DNA of 64,000 nt from Streptomyces sp. NBC_01431 (GTDB taxonomy: Bacteria; Actinomycetota; Actinomycetes; Streptomycetales; Streptomycetaceae). The notes beneath the pieces are model-generated. The model searched no databases, was not told where the DNA came from, and was given only the letters and a program-made list of their open reading frames with translations. The position numbers and the translations under genes were made by a program. Below, piece after piece: positions 18,741 to 27,546 of the stretch; position 1 is the stretch's first letter, and every line of letters starts with the position of its first letter. The stretch is from assembly GCF_036231355.1 (NCBI RefSeq), contig NZ_CP109496.1:2914001-2978000 (forward strand), written 5' to 3'.

Positions 18741-19919
18741 TCAGTAGATCGGCTTCTCCGGCTCGATCTGGTTGACCCAGCCGATCACGCCGCCGCCCAC
18801 GTGCACCGCGTCCGCGAAGCCCGCGGCCTTGAGGACCGCGAGGACCTCCGCCGAGCGGACGCCCGTCTTGCAGTGCAGGACGATGCGCTTGTCCTGGGGC
18901 AGCGACTCAAGGGCCGTGCCCATCAGGAACTCGTTCTTCGGGATCAGCCTGGCGCCCGGGATCGAGACGATCTCGTACTCGTTCGGCTCGCGGACGTCGA
19001 TGATCTCGATCTTCTCGTCGGCGTCGATCCACTCCTTGAGCTGCTTGGGAGTGATCGTGGCTCCGAGCGCCGCCTCCTGGGCCTCCTCGGACACGACGCC
19101 ACAGAAGGCCTCGTAGTCGATGAGTTCGGTGACGGTCGCGTTCGGGCCGCAGACCGCGCAGTCGGGGTCCTTGCGGACCTTGACCTGGCGGTACTGCATC
19201 TCCAGGGCGTCGTAGATCATCAGGCGGCCGACCAGCGGTTCGCCGACGCCCGTGAGGACCTTGATCGCCTCGGTCACCTGGATCGAGCCGATCGACGCGC
19301 AGAGCACGCCGAGCACGCCGCCCTCGGCGCAGCTCGGGACCATGCCCGGCGGCGGGGGCTCCGGGTAGAGGCAGCGGTAGCAGGGGCCGTGCTCGGACCA
19401 GAAGACCGAGGCCTGGCCGTCGAAGCGGTAGATCGAACCCCAGACGTACGGCTTGTTCAGGAGCACGCACGCGTCGTTGACGAGGTAGCGCGTCGCGAAG
19501 TTGTCCGTGCCGTCCACGATCAGGTCGTACTGGCTGAAGATGTCCATCACGTTCTCGGCTTCGAGCCGCTCTTCGTGCAGGACCACGTTCACGTACGGGT
19601 TGATGCCGAGCACGGAGTCACGCGCGGACTCCGCCTTCGAACGGCCGATGTCGGCCTGGCTGTGGATGATCTGGCGCTGGAGGTTCGACTCGTCGACCTC
19701 GTCGAACTCCACGATGCCGAGCGTGCCGACACCGGCGGCGGCCAGGTACATCAGGGCCGGGGAGCCGAGCCCGCCGGCGCCCACGGCGAGCACCTTCGCG
19801 TTCTTCAGCCGCTTCTGCCCGTCCATCCCGACGTCGGGGATGATCAGGTGGCGCGAATACCTGCGGACCTCGTCTACGGTGAGCTCAGCTGCTGGCTCGA
19901 CCAGGGGTGGCAGCGACAC
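18741..19919 (-). CDS. moeZ: Adenylyltransferase/sulfurtransferase MoeZ
   Basis: Activates and thiolates the C-terminal Gly-Gly of small sulfur-carrier proteins for molybdopterin, thiamine or cysteine-type pathways; 392 residues. The N-terminal E1-like domain has the nucleotide loop GAGGLGSPA and zinc cysteines (CYRC, CAVC). The C-terminal rhodanese domain ends with the persulfide site CKTGVRS. GTG 19919 has GGAG six bases upstream. In mycobacteria the equivalent gene (Rv3206c) is next to the DUF3152 gene; here a 10-kb block separates the two. Confidence 0.93.
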   Translation of the reverse strand: MSLPPLVEPAAELTVDEVRRYSRHLIIPDVGMDGQKRLKNAKVLAVGAGGLGSPALMYLAAAGVGTLGIVEFDEVDESNLQRQIIHSQADIGRSKAESARDSVLGINPYVNVVLHEERLEAENVMDIFSQYDLIVDGTDNFATRYLVNDACVLLNKPYVWGSIYRFDGQASVFWSEHGPCYRCLYPEPPPPGMVPSCAEGGVLGVLCASIGSIQVTEAIKVLTGVGEPLVGRLMIYDALEMQYRQVKVRKDPDCAVCGPNATVTELIDYEAFCGVVSEEAQEAALGATITPKQLKEWIDADEKIEIIDVREPNEYEIVSIPGARLIPKNEFLMGTALESLPQDKRIVLHCKTGVRSAEVLAVLKAAGFADAVHVGGGVIGWVNQIEPEKPIY

Positions 19920-19982
19920 GGAAACTCCGTTGGTCGGTAAGTCAGTACGGTTGTTCTCTCCGTAACACTGCCACGCGCCGCC

Positions 19983-20759
19983 TCATTCCGAGATACCTGG
20001 TCCGATCCGCGAGACAATTTCGTCCCAGTAGCCGGGCAGCGCCTCGAACGGATTGATTTGTCCGCTTTCGCGGCGCGCGCGGTCGGTGCGGTCCGTGAAG
20101 TAGACGGTGCCCGCGCCCTGCCAGCGGGCGATCCGCAGGGCTTCCTCCAGGCGCGCTCTCGGCACACCGTGGACCAGGTGGCAGAATCGCTCGGGTGGAT
20201 GGTCTGCGGTCCATTCCGCCACCTGTGACCAGCGGTAGTCGGTCCACGGACCGCTGAAGGTGACGAGCTGGTCGGCGGCCTCCGCGTAGCCGGGGTGGGG
20301 ATGCGTGCCGTGCCCGAAGACCAGGTGGGAGCCGTCGCGCAGGGTCCGCAGCGCTTCGGCCGACCTCCGCATCGCGGGCAGCTCGTCTCGGTCCGTGGGA
20401 CAGCGGTCGAGCAGGAAACCGTCGACCCGGTACCAGTCGTGGTAGCGCTGCGCTTCGGTGAGCTGCTCGCCGAGACAGCGGGTGCCGTACACCGTGTCGA
20501 GGTGGCCGAGGACCCGGATCCCCGCGTTGCGGAGTTTGCCGACCGCTTCGAGGCAGTGCGGGTCGGGCCGGCTGCCGGGGCCGCCCGGAGTGCCGCCGGA
20601 CACGTTGAGCACGGCCCAGTGCAACGGCGTTCCGGGGCGGGTCAGTTCGGCCCATTCGACCGGGGCGACCAGCGGGTGGGCGTAGCCGGGGACACCGAGG
20701 CCGAGCCGGTCGGCGCCGGTCGCCGCCCGCTGTCCCGCGAGCCGGGTCAGATTCGGCAT
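19983..20759 (-). CDS. Spherulin-4/PelA-like family protein (putative glycoside hydrolase)
   Basis: TIM-barrel-type protein of 258 residues of the spherulation-specific family 4, related to the hydrolase domain of PelA. Typical features are GVPGYAHPLV near the N-terminus, IRVLGHLDTVYGTR, and the VDGFLLDRCP strand whose acidic residue is in the expected catalytic position. No signal peptide, so a secreted role is not obvious. Its ATG overlaps the epimerase stop by 13 bp, which indicates translational coupling. Context with a PelF-type glycosyltransferase suggests polysaccharide processing; that is inference. Confidence 0.78.
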   Translation of the reverse strand: MPNLTRLAGQRAATGADRLGLGVPGYAHPLVAPVEWAELTRPGTPLHWAVLNVSGGTPGGPGSRPDPHCLEAVGKLRNAGIRVLGHLDTVYGTRCLGEQLTEAQRYHDWYRVDGFLLDRCPTDRDELPAMRRSAEALRTLRDGSHLVFGHGTHPHPGYAEAADQLVTFSGPWTDYRWSQVAEWTADHPPERFCHLVHGVPRARLEEALRIARWQGAGTVYFTDRTDRARRESGQINPFEALPGYWDEIVSRIGPGISE

Positions 20760-21712
20760 GCCGCCTCCATCCAGATGTCCGCCAGCGATTCCTCCAGATT
20801 GATCCGGGGCCGCCAGCCAAGCCGGTCCCGCGCGGTGCGTACGTCGGCCTGCTGCCAGCTTCCGCAGCCGTCCGGGTACGGGGCGGGCGCGGCCAGGTGT
20901 TCCAGTGCGGCCTCACCGGAGCGTGGGGATCCGATGAGGCCGGGCCGCATGGGGGGCGGGCCGTCCAGTTCGTGGAGGGCGCCCGCGTAGCCCGCGACCC
21001 TGGACAGGACGGCGGCCGCGTCCCGGAGCTTCACCGAGCGTCCGGTGCCAATGTTGACCACGCCCTGCGCGGCGGAGAGCGAGGCGGCGTGGACGGCCCG
21101 CGCCACATCGCGTACGTCCACGAAGTCCCGCTGCACGCCCAGTCCACCGAGCTTGAGCTCGCCGTCGCCGGACTGCATGGCGCGCCGCATCGCCTCGGCG
21201 AGGCGGCCGAGCGGCGACCCGGCGGGGGTGCCGGGGCCGACGGGCGAGAAGACGCGCAGCACGATGGCGTCGAGTCCGGAACCAAGGACGAGCTCGGTCG
21301 CGGCGAGCTTGGAGACGCCGTACGGTCCCCCGGGGCGCGGCACCGCGTCCTCGGCGGTCGAGGAGCCGGGCTGCGAGGGCCCGTACTCCGAGGCGCAGCC
21401 GATCTGCACCAGGCGGGCGCCGCAGCCGCTGCGCCGCAGGGCCTCGCAGACGGTGGCCACGGCGACGGTGTTGTGCCGGGTCAGGTCCCGGGCGCCGCCG
21501 CGGGTGGCTCCGGCGCAGTTGACGACGACCCCGGGGTGCACGGCGTCCAGGAAGCGGGTGAGGGCTCCCGGGCTGCCGGTGGCGAGGTCGAAGCGCACGT
21601 CGGCGTCGTCGCCGCGCCCGAGGGCGGTGAGCTGCACGGCGGGGTCGGCGAGCAGGCGGTCGGCGACGAACCGGCCGAGGTATCCATTGGCACCGAGCAG
21701 TAGCACCCTCAT
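20747..21712 (-). CDS. NAD-dependent epimerase/dehydratase (extended SDR)
   Basis: Nucleotide-sugar epimerase or dehydratase of 321 residues. The Rossmann loop GANGYLG is at residues 7-13 and the catalytic YGVSK (Tyr-x-x-x-Lys) near the middle, preceded by IGCASEYG that supplies the Ser. RDFVDVRDVA is the usual sugar-nucleotide SDR motif. It probably modifies the UDP- or dTDP-sugar used by the glycosyltransferase upstream. The substrate is not readable from sequence. The ATG at 21712 overlaps the stop of a 17-codon upstream reading frame (ATGA), and the downstream gene overlaps by 13 bp, so the cluster is one operon. Confidence 0.85.
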   Translation of the reverse strand: MRVLLLGANGYLGRFVADRLLADPAVQLTALGRGDDADVRFDLATGSPGALTRFLDAVHPGVVVNCAGATRGGARDLTRHNTVAVATVCEALRRSGCGARLVQIGCASEYGPSQPGSSTAEDAVPRPGGPYGVSKLAATELVLGSGLDAIVLRVFSPVGPGTPAGSPLGRLAEAMRRAMQSGDGELKLGGLGVQRDFVDVRDVARAVHAASLSAAQGVVNIGTGRSVKLRDAAAVLSRVAGYAGALHELDGPPPMRPGLIGSPRSGEAALEHLAAPAPYPDGCGSWQQADVRTARDRLGWRPRINLEESLADIWMEAACRI

Positions 21713-21762
21713 CGCGCGGCCCTTCGGTGCGGGCGGCGGGTGGCCGGTGGCAGGGCGGTCAT
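21709..21762 (-). CDS. 17-residue upstream ORF coupled to the epimerase
   Basis: A perfect AAGGAG ribosome binding site precedes the ATG at 21762. The frame encodes MTALPPATRRPHRRAAR and stops at TGA 21711-21709, sharing ATGA with the epimerase start. The epimerase has no good ribosome binding site of its own, so termination-reinitiation is plausible. It could instead be a remnant of an alternative start. Composition is Arg/Pro-rich and not otherwise recognisable. Confidence 0.35.
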   Translation of the reverse strand: MTALPPATRRPHRRAAR

Positions 21763-21855
21763 GTGTCGTTCTCCTTCAATGCCTTCTCGCCTGCTCGTGA
21801 GGTGACCGGGCGAGGTCGGCGCTTTTGTGGGGTGGGCGCTCGGTCGTCGGGCGCC

Positions 21856-22998
21856 TCACTGGTCGGAGTGGGCCGAGGCGCGGGCCAGGACCGCGGTGGC
21901 ACGGACGAGCAGGGCGAGGGCGGCCGCGGCGCACGCGGCGGTCGGCAGGACCCCGGCGCCCCAGGTCTCGACGGCCGCCGTCACGGGGCGGCCGAGGAAC
22001 CGGCAGCCGGGGACCCGGGCCGCGAACACGGAGGCGAGCGCGAACAGTTCGGTGCAGCAGGCCGCGGCCAGCACCTTCTCGGCGGCTCGCGCGAAGCCAT
22101 GCACGGCGAGCAGACGAGCCGTCCACAGCAGCACCCCGAGCGCGGCGGCAGGCACCAACGTCCCGGTTCCATAAGCGAGTTGGGTAACCCCCAGGCAGGC
22201 TGCCAGCCCGCAGAGGAACAGCACGGCGCTCACCATCAGGAGCGGTCGCGAGCGTCCGGCGAACTCGGCGAGCCCCCGGCTGGAGGCGAGCTTCTTGCGG
22301 GCCCGCACCGAGAAGAGCTGGGCGCACCAGACGGCGGGGGCGACGGCGAACGCGAGGCCGGTGGCCGCCGCGGGGTCGAGTGCCCAGGCCCCGTCGGGAC
22401 CGCCCCGGACGGCCTCGCCGAGCAGCCCGTCACCGCAGATCGCGTACGCCACGAGCCAGGCGGTGCAGAGCCGCACGGCGGGGCCGGTGCGCGGTCCGGC
22501 GCGCAGGGGTCCGCGCCGCAGGGCGATGGCCAGGGCCGCGACGACGGCGACCGTGGCGAGGAGGGCCGCCGCCGGGCGGATCTGGCCGCCGGTGAGCCGC
22601 ACGCCCGTGACGGCGACGGCACAGACGGCGCCGGGCAGCAGTGCGATGAGCGCCCATCCGACGGGCGGCCGGGTCAACTCCCTTGTGGGGTAAGGAGTTT
22701 CGCTGTCCCGCGGGACCCGGGCGTACAGCTCTTCGGCGAGTGAGAAGACGTCCCGGTGCCGGAAGCGGGCGGCGGTGCGGTCGGTGACGCCGTGGGCTTC
22801 GAGGCCGGCCGCGATCTCCAGCGGGTCGACGGCCCGCTCGCACAGTTCGCGGTGGCGGTGCATCAGCGCCCTGACGGGATCGGCGGGGCCGCGCCGGGGA
22901 GTGGCCCGGCTCGCGGCGGCGCGCGCGGAGGACAGTGCGCCCTGCGAGCGGACGTCCCAGGCGGTTCCGGAGGGCGGGGCGGAGGGGATGTCGGTCAT
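21856..22998 (-). CDS. Multi-pass membrane protein of the PelF-like cluster
   Basis: Protein of 380 residues with a cytoplasmic N-terminal 125 residues (helical; HRHRELCERAVDPLEIAAGL) followed by about eight hydrophobic segments such as WALIALLPGAVCAVAVTGV. Start ATG 22998 overlaps the stop of the upstream glycosyltransferase (ATGA). I do not recognise a family. PelG, the usual membrane partner of PelF, is a longer 12-helix transporter, and this protein does not look like it. It could be the export or membrane-anchoring partner of the glycosyltransferase; that rests on position alone. Confidence 0.7.
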   Translation of the reverse strand: MTDIPSAPPSGTAWDVRSQGALSSARAAASRATPRRGPADPVRALMHRHRELCERAVDPLEIAAGLEAHGVTDRTAARFRHRDVFSLAEELYARVPRDSETPYPTRELTRPPVGWALIALLPGAVCAVAVTGVRLTGGQIRPAAALLATVAVVAALAIALRRGPLRAGPRTGPAVRLCTAWLVAYAICGDGLLGEAVRGGPDGAWALDPAAATGLAFAVAPAVWCAQLFSVRARKKLASSRGLAEFAGRSRPLLMVSAVLFLCGLAACLGVTQLAYGTGTLVPAAALGVLLWTARLLAVHGFARAAEKVLAAACCTELFALASVFAARVPGCRFLGRPVTAAVETWGAGVLPTAACAAAALALLVRATAVLARASAHSDQ

Positions 22999-24707
22999 GA
23001 GCCCGCCTCCTGAGCCGATCCGGTGCGTTCTTCGAGCAGGACCGCGAGCGGGCCGCCCGCCCAGCTCGGAGCGGCACCGGCGGGCGCGGCGGGCAGCCGG
23101 GCCGCGGTCGGGGCCGCCCAGCGGCCCGGCACATGAGCCTCGGCGGGGTGCGCGAAGGGCTGGAGGTCGTCGGAGTCGTGCGCGCTCTCCCGGTGGACCG
23201 GGTTGTGCGACATCAGTTCCAGGTAGATGCCGCGAAATGCCGCGAGGTTCTGCTCGACGGTGAACAGTTCGAGCGCGCGGGCGCGGGCGGCGGCGCCCAG
23301 GCGCGAGCGGCGTTCGGGGTCGCGCAGCAGCGCAACGCAGGCGTCGGCGAGGGCGCGCGGGTTGCGCGGCGGCACCACCAGGCCGGTACCGCCGATGACT
23401 TCGACGACGGCGCCGGTGTCGGTGGAGACGGTGGCCCGGCCGCAGAACATGGCCTCGACCAGGCTGACGGGGAAGCCCTCTACGACGCTGGACAGGACGA
23501 CAACGCTTCCGGCGGCGTACGCGTCGGCGAGTTCGGGGGCCTCGGGGCCGCCGATCTCCTCGAACGACACGGGGTTGTCGCCGACCGTATGGGCGTCGGC
23601 GGCCTCGTCGGGGAAGAGCTGAGCGGCCAGCGCGCGGCAGTGGGCGAGGTAGGTGACGGCCTCGGGGCTCCGTGCGGGCGCCGCGATCAGCCGCAGCCGC
23701 GCCTCGGGTTCGGCCTTGCGGACCTCGGCGAAGGCGTGCAGGAGCGCGATGAGGTCCTTGGCGGGTTCGATCCGCCCCACCCACACCAGGGTGTTCGGAT
23801 CGCCGCCGTAGGCGCCCTCCCCCACGGCGTGGAACCGGTCGGCGGGCATGCCGGGGTAGACCGTGCGCAGCTTGGCGCGATCGGCGCCGCAGCGCTCCTG
23901 CCAGCGTCGGGCGTGGGTGTTGCCGGGGGTGATGAGGGCGGCCTGCGCGTACACCTCGGCGGCCAGGCGGCGCTGGAAGGCGGCGTTCAACGCCCTTACC
24001 GGGACGGCGAGTTGAGCGTTGGCGAGATACTGGGCGCGCACCTGGACGCCGTACTCGGTGACCAGGAGCGGGACCCCGAAGAAGCGTTTGGCCAGCAGGC
24101 CGGGCAGGGCGGCGCAGCCGCCGGACGCGGCGTGGCTGAGGTCGACCGCGCCGAGTGCGTCGTCGCCGTACCAGTCGAGTGAGAGCGGGCGCAGGCCGCG
24201 TTCCAGGAGGCTCGCGAAGGCGAGGTGGTCGGGCACCCGGGCGGCCTGCACGGCGCGGTTCGCGCCGGGGGCGCGGCACGCCGCTTCCAGGATGCGGACG
24301 GCCGTCTCGGATCGCAGCTCGCCGCCGAGCGCGCCGTGGTCGCGGGCGAGGGCGGCCAGTCCGTAGAGCCCCTCGGTGAAGCCGTTGGGGCCGGGCGCGG
24401 TGGGGCTCCCGGTGCAGATGGCGCTGGCGAGCCGTGCGAAGTACGCGGCGAACACGCGCCGCTCGCGACGTCCGTAACGGCGTTCGGCGTGCCGGGCGTC
24501 GGCAGTGGTCCAGAGCGGGGCGGTGCGCACTTGGCGCACCTGGGGCGGCAGGGCTGCCAGGCCCCGCGCCTCCTGGTCGGCGCTGCGGCTCAGCGCGTAT
24601 ATGTCGAACTCGTGCCGCGCGAGCCCGCGTACGAGCCGGTCGCACCACAGCCTCGACTCGCCGGTCGGGTACGGAAAACCACCGTCCGTGAGCAGTCCGA
24701 TCCGCAT
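22995..24707 (-). CDS. PelF-type GT4 glycosyltransferase (DUF3492)
   Basis: Family-4 glycosyltransferase of 570 residues. The N-terminal DUF3492-like part starts MRIGLLTDGGFPYPTGES and continues RLWCDRLVRGLARHEFDIYA. The acceptor half includes LLVTEYGVQVRAQYL, a hallmark of PelF. The donor-binding half has LVWVGRIEPAKDL and the E-x7-E region VVEGFPVSLVEAM. A Pro/Ala-rich tail of about 75 residues is added. PelF polymerises the amino sugar of the Pel exopolysaccharide in Gram-negatives. The open frame extends to 24821, but ATG 24707 with GGGGGTG five bases upstream fits the conserved start. First gene of the operon. Confidence 0.85.
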   Translation of the reverse strand: MRIGLLTDGGFPYPTGESRLWCDRLVRGLARHEFDIYALSRSADQEARGLAALPPQVRQVRTAPLWTTADARHAERRYGRRERRVFAAYFARLASAICTGSPTAPGPNGFTEGLYGLAALARDHGALGGELRSETAVRILEAACRAPGANRAVQAARVPDHLAFASLLERGLRPLSLDWYGDDALGAVDLSHAASGGCAALPGLLAKRFFGVPLLVTEYGVQVRAQYLANAQLAVPVRALNAAFQRRLAAEVYAQAALITPGNTHARRWQERCGADRAKLRTVYPGMPADRFHAVGEGAYGGDPNTLVWVGRIEPAKDLIALLHAFAEVRKAEPEARLRLIAAPARSPEAVTYLAHCRALAAQLFPDEAADAHTVGDNPVSFEEIGGPEAPELADAYAAGSVVVLSSVVEGFPVSLVEAMFCGRATVSTDTGAVVEVIGGTGLVVPPRNPRALADACVALLRDPERRSRLGAAARARALELFTVEQNLAAFRGIYLELMSHNPVHRESAHDSDDLQPFAHPAEAHVPGRWAAPTAARLPAAPAGAAPSWAGGPLAVLLEERTGSAQEAGS

Positions 24708-24786
24708 GTGCGCACCCCCGATCTCCCTTGTGGACGGCCGCCGTTGGCAACGGCGACTCGCAGCGGGAAGAACGTATGCGGATATG

Positions 24787-24824
24787 CCGGTGGCGCGACG
24801 GACGGTTGTCCATCGCGCCACCGG
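24787..24824. terminator. Perfect 12-bp inverted repeat between the ABC operon and the pelF-like gene
   Basis: CCGGTGGCGCGA (24787-24798) and its reverse complement (24813-24824) enclose a 14-nt loop. It sits 75 bp past the ABC operon stop and 80 bp before the pelF-like start, so it is either a terminator of the former or an operator of the latter. Confidence 0.5.
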
Positions 24825-24898
24825 AAGGGGTGAATGCGCGTAACTTTCGCCACCTGGTGGCGTTCCGTCGCGCTACGGGGCGATTCGGTCACACACAG

Positions 24899-26551
24899 CT
24901 ATGCTGCGGCCTCCTCCTGGGGCGCCTCGCGCAGTTCGCGGCGGGCCGTGCGGCGCGCCGATGCCAGTGCCGGATCCAGCGAGGGCACCGCCGCGAGCAG
25001 TCGCCGGGTGTAAGGGTCCCGGGGCGCCCCGTACACGGCGGCCACCTCGCCCTCTTCCACGATCCGCCCCTGCCGCATGACGGCGACCCGGTCGCTGACC
25101 TGGCGCACCACCGCGAGGTCGTGCGCGACGAAGACCAGCGCGAGGCCGAGTTCGCGCTGCAACTCGGCCAGCAGGGAGATGACTTGGGCCTGCGTCGTCA
25201 CGTCGAGCGCGGATACGGGTTCGTCGCACACGATCAGCTGCGGCTCGGCGGCCAGGGCGCGGGCGATCCCGACGCGCTGACGCTGCCCGCCGCTGAACTC
25301 GTGCGGGTAGCTGTCGTACCGGTCCGGATCGAGCCCGACACGCGTCAGCAGTTCCCCGACCCTGGACCGGATCGCCGCTTCGTCGCGCTCGCCGGCGGCC
25401 CGCAGCGGGTCGGCGACCGACTCGCCGACCGAGCGGCGGGGGTTGAGCGAGGCGACGGGATCCTGGAAGACCATCTGCACGGAGCCGGTACGGGTGACGT
25501 GACCGTCGCTGGGCTCCAGCAGCCCCACGAGCATGCGGCCCAGAGTGGTCTTCCCGCTCCCGCTCTCCCCCACGATCCCGAGGGTTTCCCCGCGGCGGAC
25601 CTGGAGGGATACGCCCTCCACCGCGGTGAACGCGGTCCGGCCGCGCCCGAAGGTCCTGCGAAGCCCGACGGCTTCGAGCACGACATCGCCCGCGGCGGCC
25701 TCCCCCGCCCCGGACGGGCGCCGTTCGGGCGCGGCCTGAGTGGCGGAAAGCCCGGAAACCCTGGGGACCGCGGCCAGCAGGGCCCTCGTGTACCCCTCGC
25801 TCGGAGAGGTCAGCACCTCGCCCACCGGCCCACGCTCCACCGCCCTCCCGTGACGCATCACCAGCACCTCGTCCACGCTCTCCGCCGCCACCCCCACGTC
25901 ATGGGTGACCAGGAGCAGGCCCAGGCCCGTCTCGCGGCGCAGGTCGTGCAGCAGGTCCAGGATCTGCGCCTGGACGGTCACGTCGAGCGCCGTCGTCGGC
26001 TCGTCCGCGATCAGCAGTCGCGGCTCACACGCCAGCGCCATCGCGATCAGCGCCCGCTGCCGCATGCCGCCGCTGAACTCGTGCGGGCGGGAGCGCGACT
26101 TGCGGGCGGCGTCCGGGATGCCGACCCGATCCAGGACGGAGACCGCGCGGGCGCGGGCCGCCCGGCGGGAGCCGCCCTTGTGCACCCGGTACACCTCGGC
26201 GATCTGGTCGCCGATCGTGTAGTAGGGGTCGAGCGAGGACAGCGGATCCTGGAAGACCATCGCGGCCAACCCGCCCCGTAGTGAACGGAGTTCGGCATCG
26301 GAGGCGGCCGCCACATCGACCCCGGCCACCCGCACCGAGCCGGTGACCCGCGCCCCCGTCCCCCGGTGCAGTCCGAGCAGCGCGTACGCGGACGCGCTCT
26401 TGCCGGAGCCGGACTCCCCGACGACGCCGAGGGCCGCGCCGGGCCGGAGCGTGAAGGAGAGGCCGTCGACGGCCCGTACCCCGCCGAAGGAGATCCCGAG
26501 GTCGGCGACCTCCACCAGAGGTACCGGAGGAACCTGAGGAACCGGAGTCAT
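24899..26551 (-). CDS. Fused double ATPase of a peptide/nickel-type ABC transporter (DppD-DppF)
   Basis: Protein of 550 residues carrying both nucleotide-binding domains of an Opp/Dpp importer. The first has [16 protein letters not shown] and [12 protein letters not shown]; the second has [16 protein letters not shown] and [12 protein letters not shown]. Each domain ends in the oligopeptide-transporter extension ([18 protein letters not shown]). The ATG at 26551 overlaps the permease stop (ATGA). Last gene of the operon SBP - permease - permease - ATPase, so ATP hydrolysis powers uptake of whatever the 28538 lipoprotein binds. Confidence 0.92.
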   Translation of the reverse strand: MTPVPQVPPVPLVEVADLGISFGGVRAVDGLSFTLRPGAALGVVGESGSGKSASAYALLGLHRGTGARVTGSVRVAGVDVAAASDAELRSLRGGLAAMVFQDPLSSLDPYYTIGDQIAEVYRVHKGGSRRAARARAVSVLDRVGIPDAARKSRSRPHEFSGGMRQRALIAMALACEPRLLIADEPTTALDVTVQAQILDLLHDLRRETGLGLLLVTHDVGVAAESVDEVLVMRHGRAVERGPVGEVLTSPSEGYTRALLAAVPRVSGLSATQAAPERRPSGAGEAAAGDVVLEAVGLRRTFGRGRTAFTAVEGVSLQVRRGETLGIVGESGSGKTTLGRMLVGLLEPSDGHVTRTGSVQMVFQDPVASLNPRRSVGESVADPLRAAGERDEAAIRSRVGELLTRVGLDPDRYDSYPHEFSGGQRQRVGIARALAAEPQLIVCDEPVSALDVTTQAQVISLLAELQRELGLALVFVAHDLAVVRQVSDRVAVMRQGRIVEEGEVAAVYGAPRDPYTRRLLAAVPSLDPALASARRTARRELREAPQEEAAA

Positions 26552-27546
26552 GACAGCACCACCCGTCGGTCCGCCATCGCGTACAGCACGTCCGCGACCG
26601 CATTGGCAAGCACTACGAAGAATCCGGTGGTCAAGACGATGCCGACCACCACCGGCAGGTCGACCGTGCGCACCGACTGCACGAGTTGCTGGCCGATGCC
26701 GGGGATGCCGAAGAGCGTCTCGGTGAGCACCGCGCTGCCGAACATGGTGCCCGCGTCGAGCGCGCTGAGCGCGATCACGGGGGCGACCGCACCGCGCAGC
26801 GCATGGCGCCCCACGATGGCCCGCTCGGTCAGTCCGTACGCCCGGAAGGTGCGCACGTGGTCTTCGGCGAGCGTCTCCAGCATCGAACTGCGGGTGAGCC
26901 GCGCATACTTGGCCGATTCGATCAGCGCGAGGGAGAACCAGGGAAGCAGCAGTCCCCAGAACCACTGCTGGGGGCTGTCCGTGAACGGCACGTACTGCGG
27001 GAAGGGCAGCCATTGCAGGGTGGAGCACAGCACGATGATCAGCAGCAGCCCGATGACGAACACCGGGGTGGACGTGCCGGCCAGGGTCAGCCAGGTCAGC
27101 AGCCGCTCGATCACCCCGCCGCGCTTCCACGCCGAGAGCACCCCGGTGCCGACGCCGATCAGGAGCCACAGCGCGAACGCGCCGACGACCAGCGATCCGG
27201 TGACCGGGAGTTTGCCGAGGATGAGGTCGGTGACCTGCTCGTCGGTGCGGTAGGACTGGCCCAGGCACGGCGCGGAGCAGTGCACGGTGGCGGTGCCGGA
27301 CGAGAAGTCGCGGCCCGCGAAGATCCCCTGGATGAAGTGGCCGTACTGGACGTACAGCGGGTCGCCGAGGCCCAGCCTGTCGTGGACCAGGGCGACTTGC
27401 TGCGGGGAGCAGCGTTCGCCGCAGACGATCTGGGCGACGTTGCCGGGGGCCACGTAGAAGACGAGATAGACGATGACGGAGAGGGCGAGGAGCACGAGGG
27501 CGGCGCCGGCGATCCGCCGCAGCACAAAGCCTGGGAGGCCGGTCAA
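26548..27546 (-). CDS. ABC transporter permease, DppB type
   Basis: Inner-membrane permease of 332 residues with six hydrophobic segments. The DppB N-terminus GFVLRRIAGAALVLLALSVI and the family motif RLTRSSMLETLAEDHVRTFRA (coupling helix region) are present. The start is a TTG at 27546 whose last bases form the stop of the preceding permease (TTGA), so it relies on translational coupling. A periplasmic-side loop carries four cysteines between residues 40 and 95 (VCGERCSP, VHCSAPC), which is unusual for DppB. Confidence 0.9.
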   Translation of the reverse strand: MTGLPGFVLRRIAGAALVLLALSVIVYLVFYVAPGNVAQIVCGERCSPQQVALVHDRLGLGDPLYVQYGHFIQGIFAGRDFSSGTATVHCSAPCLGQSYRTDEQVTDLILGKLPVTGSLVVGAFALWLLIGVGTGVLSAWKRGGVIERLLTWLTLAGTSTPVFVIGLLLIIVLCSTLQWLPFPQYVPFTDSPQQWFWGLLLPWFSLALIESAKYARLTRSSMLETLAEDHVRTFRAYGLTERAIVGRHALRGAVAPVIALSALDAGTMFGSAVLTETLFGIPGIGQQLVQSVRTVDLPVVVGIVLTTGFFVVLANAVADVLYAMADRRVVLS

